This document shows positions 58,710 to 64,000 of a stretch of DNA of 64,000 bases, one piece after another. The stretch's first letter is position 1. Every line of letters starts with the position of its first letter. The DNA is from Diadema setosum (taxonomy: Eukaryota > Echinodermata > Echinoidea > Diadematoida > Diadematidae). The notes under the pieces are model-generated. The model was not told the DNA's origin and did no database searches. It was given only the letters and a program-made list of their open reading frames with translations. A program made the translations under genes and the position numbers. The stretch spans positions 14,119,327 through 14,183,326 of the forward strand of contig NC_092697.1 of assembly GCF_964275005.1 (NCBI RefSeq), written 5' to 3'.

Positions 58710-58883
58710 TTTGTTGTATGTTATAATCGATCAGGTTGTGAAGATAATCGATACACGAATATTGCCAATTTGTATGCATTGTGTACCGCGCGCACGGGAC
58801 CAATGCGACATGCGACAACGTGCGGATGGCGAAATAGAAATCCCCCTTTTCACACTAGGAAGACTTGACAACAAGGGAGAGAT
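58710..58883 (+). promoter_or_regulatory. MTREX proximal promoter and 5' UTR
   Basis: These 174 bp between the LINE end and the MTREX start codon hold a CCAAT box (58800-58804) in a CpG-rich segment (ACCGCGCGCACGGG, 58785-58798) and no TATA box, as expected for a housekeeping gene. The true promoter may lie further upstream, displaced by the LINE. Confidence 0.45.
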
Positions 58884-61800
58884 ATGGCAGCCTTTGGAGG
58901 AGATCTATTCAGTGTTTTTGATGATGCAACGACGTCAAAAGGAGAAAAGCCTGGGACAAGTTCAGAGAAAGGGTCAGATAAGAGGTATGTAGACGAAAAA
59001 GTAAAAAAGTTAGACTGCGAGCTTTCACAGCTCAGTCCCATTCATATCCATACATGTTGTAAATGTGCTTGAAATGATTGAATTAACGTGTGTATGGGCC
59101 TTACTATGGTGGCGATGGCGTGGACAGTCGTGCGGTGCCCGGCGGTGCATGCGGTGCCGGTGCGGTGGCAGTAGGAGGCCAATCGATGATAATCATGAAC
59201 TAAAACAGACAGAAAAATTCGTCTGTTCGGAGGAGTTTTTGTAATCATTTTTTGACATTTAAGTTCTATGGCTCTCACAGCTCAGGAGGGGACTCTGTGA
59301 AGCCAGACGTAGTCTCCGCAGAATTGCGGAACATAGGATCTATCCCTGATGCAGAATGACAACGGGATCTGAGTTTTGCCTTCCCTTCGGCCATTAATTC
59401 GGTCAAGATGTAAAACTTAAAAAGTTGATTATTGAACATTGAGTACTATTAGTAATGAGTAGTCAAGCCATGGTTGAATTTTGGATGGCTTACTTGTCTT
59501 AGACTTAAGATGTTTATAAAGTTGATGTGAATTAACCATGACTGTCTTAGTCAGTTTTTTGCCAGCCAGACAGATATTTATATCACAAATTATAATTTAA
59601 TTCAGGTAATCAACAAGTGACAAAAGGAAAAGAAAATTTGAAGTATGTAGTATGCTTACACTTTCAAGCCTGTTTCCGTGTTTGATGGTGGGTACCTTAC
59701 AGACCTGTGCTCTCTTCTGCAGTAACAGCTTCAGGTGGTGCTATTTTGACTTTTAATATTTGATGATTTCATTGCATATTCTGTTAAACTTTAAAGATAG
59801 GTCACCTCTTTTGCATGCAAATTTTTGAAAATTTGGTGAGAACACTTTTAGGTATTGAAGAAAACACTATGTGGAAACCTGCTGTAAATGTTGAACCAAG
59901 AGGGTCTTTATTTGTTGAGTTGAATTGACCATTAAAGATAATATAAAGTTTTGGTACCTCAAAAGTTTCCCTGAATTTCCTTGTCTTAGTTTGTGTTTCA
60001 GGTTAAAGTACCTTTCATATAACTAACACTGTGAGACTTACTCGCCCCAAAGTGCTCTCATGTCTTAGTAATCATGCAATTAAATGCGACCAGCAGCCCC
60101 ATACGCATAGCGTAATGGATCTTCGCATTGTAGCATTCAGGATCATGACAGATTTAGTATCGCTGGTTATTATCAACTTAAAATCAAAAAATTTCTTCAA
60201 TTTGAAGACTTACCAGTTAAGTTAAAGTATTGAAAACAGGCTTCGGGCAATGTTTGGTTTTGCCAGTAGTCCCTTTCTGTTCGAATTGATGACTGAATCT
60301 GACTCGGTCGAGAGGACCTTGGGAGAGCTACACTGAATTGACGGCCAGCGCATGCGCACACAGACATCTTATCCGTTCATGGATTTGAAATTTGTGCGCA
60401 TGTGATGTGTGCGCATGCGCTGGCTATAGTATTCAGTGTATGTAGCTCTCCCAAGGTCCTCTCGACCGAGTCACATTCAGTCATCAATTCGAACAGAAAG
60501 GGACTACTGGCAGAACCAAACGTTGCCCGAAGCCTGTTTTCAATACTTCAACTTAATTGGTAAGTCTTCAAAGTTAAGAAATTTTTGGATTTTAAGTTGA
60601 TATTTACCCTTGATACTAAATCTGTCATGATCCTGAATGCTACAATGCGAAGCCCCATTACGCTATGCGTATGGGGCTGCTGGTCGCAGTTAATTGCATG
60701 ATTACTAAGACATGAGAGCACTTTGGGGTGAGTAAGTCTCACAGTGTTAGTTATATGAAAGGTACTTTAACCTGAAACACAAACTAAGACAAGGAAATTC
60801 AGGGAAACTTTTGAGGTACCAAAACTTTATATTATCTTTAAGATTTGAATAATTATTTCATACTACAAAAAAATTACAAATTTTAACTACTAGAAACAAG
60901 TCTAGTTTTACAGACCTGTGTGATGCGCTATAATGTAGTTCATGTACATATTGTAAGTGGTGTGCTGTTATTTGCCATAGATAATAAAGTAAAAGAAGCT
61001 AGTGAATTCTTCCTTTCTGACAGCTTTAACATGCATAATATCTTTTGTTGGAAGTATAAGTGTATAAGTATCATACAACCACAGGAGGATTTTAATAGTA
61101 TATGCAGCTGTGCCTTGTACACAGAATACGTTACGGTGAGCATTTGGTGCATTGTTTGAATTTGAATGGCTACCAACCTTCAAATATCACGGAAATGTTA
61201 TAGCTTTACAATAGTCTTGTCATTCTGGTGGAATATATCATGTTCTGTGATACAGTATTTTGGAAGGAATGCAAAAGGGATGGCCCACCTTCTCAAACAC
61301 TGTACGAAGTCCAGACTTATTGTAATACTGTGACAGTGATGGGAAAGTTAAGGTAATTGGGGGGGGGGGGGGACCAGGAGTGAATGGAGAGTAGATTAGA
61401 AAGTGATCAAAGTCAACACATATGCAAGATATGTGCATGGTATTAACCTGTTGATATATAGGCGAGTTCAGTGCCAGCTGTTGTCATTCTTATGACAGCC
61501 GGAAATTACACAACATGCCCAGCCACAGGGCAAATGTGAGTGAAAAGCAGGAAATCTGCCTACAGACACCTTCATGCCTTCATTGTTTTCATCCTTCAAT
61601 CCTCAGGATCCAGAAGCGGTCAGCAGAGTCGGTGACCTCCGACTTGGGTGAATCCAAGAAGTCCAAGACATCACTGCTCACTGAGGAACTCAAGTAAGTT
61701 ACAAACTACGAGTAGATACTTCTTTGTTTCATGATGGGACTGTTGAACATCATGGAATTTTTCCGACAGTCAGTGAAAAGCTTGCAAGGTATCATTTGCA

Positions 61801-63763
61801 GTTGGCATTTAACATCACAATATTTCATATTAAGATTTCAGAACTGCCGAAGGGTGTAGGTATGGGGAAAGAGAGTTTGCACAATTTTCCTTGACACCTA
61901 ATCAAACTGATTGTTTGAAGGAAGGTGAAAGTTGGCTCTTGCTTCCATCTGTAACATTGTTGTTTACCTGCCAAATAACAGTTATTGTTCAGCTCGCTTT
62001 GTTGATGCATTTGAACAATAGCAATTTGTGGATCAAAGATGTATAGAATAAAGATTTGAATTTCATTTGTAATGTTTGCTTTTTTCCTGAATGTTTGTCA
62101 TGCAAATTTGTAAATCAATTTTTGTTTTCTTTTTGTTTGTTTGTTTCACCTTCATGCTTACCATATACTCATATGTATATATGCTAACTGACTGATTGTA
62201 CTCGGCATGAAGCCGCTGTATGCGATGCCAACATTGCAGTATATATTATCGTTTGTTGCAGACATTCTTTAGATCTTGGCAAGCAGGTGCAGCAGTGCAC
62301 CAGATATTTCATTCATGCCTTTTCCTGTTCTCCTCTGAATGATTAGTTTGTCAGAAATCCTTCCCCAAGTCAAGACTCACAATGTGGAATGCCTCGAAGG
62401 ATGCACCCATGAGGTCGCCATTCCAATCGACGAGGAGTACAAACCCCTAGAAGCGACTGGCAAGAAGGCAGCAAAGGTGAGCAGAGTTTTGTATGTCAGC
62501 CAGTTTTCTTATTAAGAGGGTAGTCAAGTGTGATATTGACTTTAAGTGTTCGTTATTCCCACTTTCGTGTAGGTACAATCTGTTTCTCAAGTTGTTGTTA
62601 TTATTCTTATGTATGCCTTATAGTCAGTTTGATGTAAATAGGATGTTAATATATCGTACATGCTTGGCTTGTTCAAACCTATACCTTCTCATTGAACTCT
62701 GATCAAATATAATGTCTATTCTTCTGTCGCATAATTACATATTAGCATTAATTCTTCTTCTTTTTTCTTTGCTAGTGAGAGGTGATTTTGAATCTGAGTG
62801 TGACTTTTGTATTTCCCACATCCAGGAGTACCCTTTCATTCTGGATCCATTCCAGAAGGAGGCCATCAAATGTCTTGAAAATCAGCAGTCAGTCCTGGTG
62901 TCTGCTCATACCTCGGCAGGAAAAACTGTCTGTGCAGAGTGAGTGTCACTCGTTCTCATGTAGTGGTAAAATCAAATGAGATTGATGGAAACCCGAGTAG
63001 CGTATATTTGATTTCACTCAATATATTTAGAAACACTATAGATGAATCCAACTTCACAGCACTGTAACATATGGTGGCCACAACTGGGGCACTTGCAAAG
63101 AAGATCAAAAACACTTTCAATGGGTATAGGTATACCTGAAGCTCTCCAGTTAGAAATTATCATATAAAACAGTACCCAAACCGAATTGGTCTATAGAAAA
63201 CAGAAGATATGCTGTGAATATGAATATATTTTTGTGAAGTGGAAGTGTAATTCTTTTTGTCGGCTTACAGAAGTTGTTGGTTGTTGGTGTTGTTTATTTC
63301 AGCATGTGTATTACCACCAGAAACCTTTGCAAATTCCTGGAAACAATTATAGGATGACATGTGAGAGTTATCCAATGTATAATGGTGCCAGCATGAACCC
63401 ACGAACAGACAAAGCCCCAAATCATATATTGATAATTTCTCTATTGGCATGTTTTCTGTGCTTCTGGCACAGATAAGGAGAAACAAAGGTTGTCCATTGA
63501 GGCCAGAGAGATATAAGTACAGTAGGTCTTATAATAGGATAATAATGTCTCTCCAACCCCCTTCTCACTATTTGTATTACTCTTCCAGGTATGCCATTGC
63601 TATGTCGCTGAGGGACAAGCAGAGGGTCATCTACACCACGCCCATCAAGGCCCTTAGTAACCAGAAGTACCGTGAGATGTTCGAGGAGTTCCAGGATGTG
63701 GGTCTAATGACTGGTGATGTCACCATCAACCCATCTGCCAGTTGCCTTATCATGACGACAGAG
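58884..63763 (+). CDS. MTREX: Exosome RNA helicase MTR4, first five coding exons (partial)
   Basis: Exons: 58884-58984, 61607-61693, 62347-62476, 62826-62938, 63589-63763; all junctions are GT-AG and in phase (101, 87, 130, 113, 175 nt), giving residues 1-202. The gene runs off the window after the donor GAG|GTCAGT. The start [13 protein letters not shown] resembles the human MTR4 N-terminus. Residues 34-90 include a basic nuclear-type stretch (ESKKSKT) and [28 protein letters not shown] starts the RecA1 domain; motif I is AHTSAGKT (133-140), motif Ia [11 protein letters not shown] (160-170), then MTGDVTINP (184-192) and LIMTTE (197-202). The DEVH box lies beyond the window. MTR4 is the SKI2-family 3'-5' RNA helicase that feeds nuclear RNAs to the exosome, within the TRAMP and NEXT complexes. 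Intron 1 carries a 910-bp palindrome. The identification is firm. Confidence 0.95.
59932..60841. mobile_element. 910-bp near-perfect palindrome with TTAA ends
   Basis: It begins TTAAAGATAATATAAAGTTT and ends with the exact inverse, with TTAA at both edges, inside MTREX intron 1. The arms run to about 60355 and 60400, around a centre rich in GCGCATGCGC. Arm differences are few (for example GTTAAG versus TTAATT near the middle). The mirror-image open frames at 60031-60225 and 60548-60742 are the same sequence read twice. No transposase is inside. A half copy is at 42525-42860. Confidence 0.88.
61361..61372. repeat. Poly-G run in MTREX intron 1
   Basis: A run of 12 or more G lies about 235 bp before exon 2. 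It is one of many C/G homopolymers in the window and could affect assembly accuracy. Confidence 0.7.
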
Positions 63764-64000
63764 GTCAGTATTAAAGTGTGAATTCAGGTTTAGAGAAATT
63801 ACCAGTGAAACTGTGACATAGATTAGACATTTGTTTATCATGAGCTGTAAAAGAGATTGTATAGAATGAGATGAACATTTTGAAGACCGGTTTTGTTTTG
63901 TTTTATTTGTTTAATTTTTTAATTTTTTTTTTCAAATAATGAAGCAAGTATGAGATAATTGTTTAGGTCAAGTTCAGATTTAAACTCTCTCTGTTTACAC

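Noticed and set aside
60031..60742. Two similar 64-residue proteins on opposite strands
   Set aside because: They are the same sequence read from the two arms of a palindrome; there is no other sign of coding.

Overview
This window looks like nuclear DNA of an invertebrate deuterostome, most likely an echinoderm. Its genes are split by many short GT-AG introns, the intergenic DNA is AT-rich, and the proteins are animal-type. It is densely packed with small inverted-repeat transposons (mostly with TTAA or TA target sites), long palindromes, microsatellites and nested retroelements. The echinoderm assignment is an inference from general character, not from a marker gene. All functional calls rest on motifs I can read and on family knowledge; no search was run.

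Three host genes are supported. (1) 3.6-6.9 kb, minus strand: a protein with a CRIB-like motif followed by a single Par-6-type PDZ domain and a long disordered tail. The main exon is clear and a terminal exon at 3620-3852 is likely. (2) 17.8-27.9 kb, minus strand: a complete 11-exon gene for an EF-hand protein that I identify as the C1orf87 (carcinoma-related EF-hand protein) orthologue; every splice junction is canonical and phase-consistent, giving 705 residues. (3) 58.9 kb to the right edge, plus strand: the first five coding exons of the exosome RNA helicase MTR4 (MTREX/SKIV2L2), up to helicase motifs I, Ia and Ib. The genes share no evident pathway.

The rest is mobile and repetitive DNA. 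0-0.45 kb: TTAA foldback MITE. 11.4-12.7 kb: TTAA element with an internal 11-bp minisatellite and a 463-bp tandem duplication. 12.8-13.2 kb: foldback MITE. 20.6-21.8 and 26.1-26.8 kb: a cluster of MITEs inside introns of the C1orf87 gene. 28.2-29.1 kb: long palindrome just upstream of that gene. 29.7-34.9 kb: a 213-bp satellite in two opposed arrays, flanking a MITE interrupted by a solo LTR with a 5-bp target duplication. 35.2-36.2 kb: a Merlin/IS1595-type transposase that has lost its third catalytic residue. 40.7-46.3 kb: CpG-richer DNA with several unassigned open frames. 46.3-48 kb: degenerate repeats with long C tracts. 49.3-58.7 kb: a decayed Tx1/L1-like LINE split by a very young, internally deleted LTR retrotransposon with 2.04-kb LTRs. 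59.9-60.8 kb: a 910-bp near-perfect palindrome in MTREX intron 1.

I found no convincing new biological system. The best leads are the CRIB-like plus Par-6-type PDZ protein without a PB1 domain, the opposed 213-bp satellite arrays next to a Merlin transposase, and the recently active, nearly coding-free LTR element.
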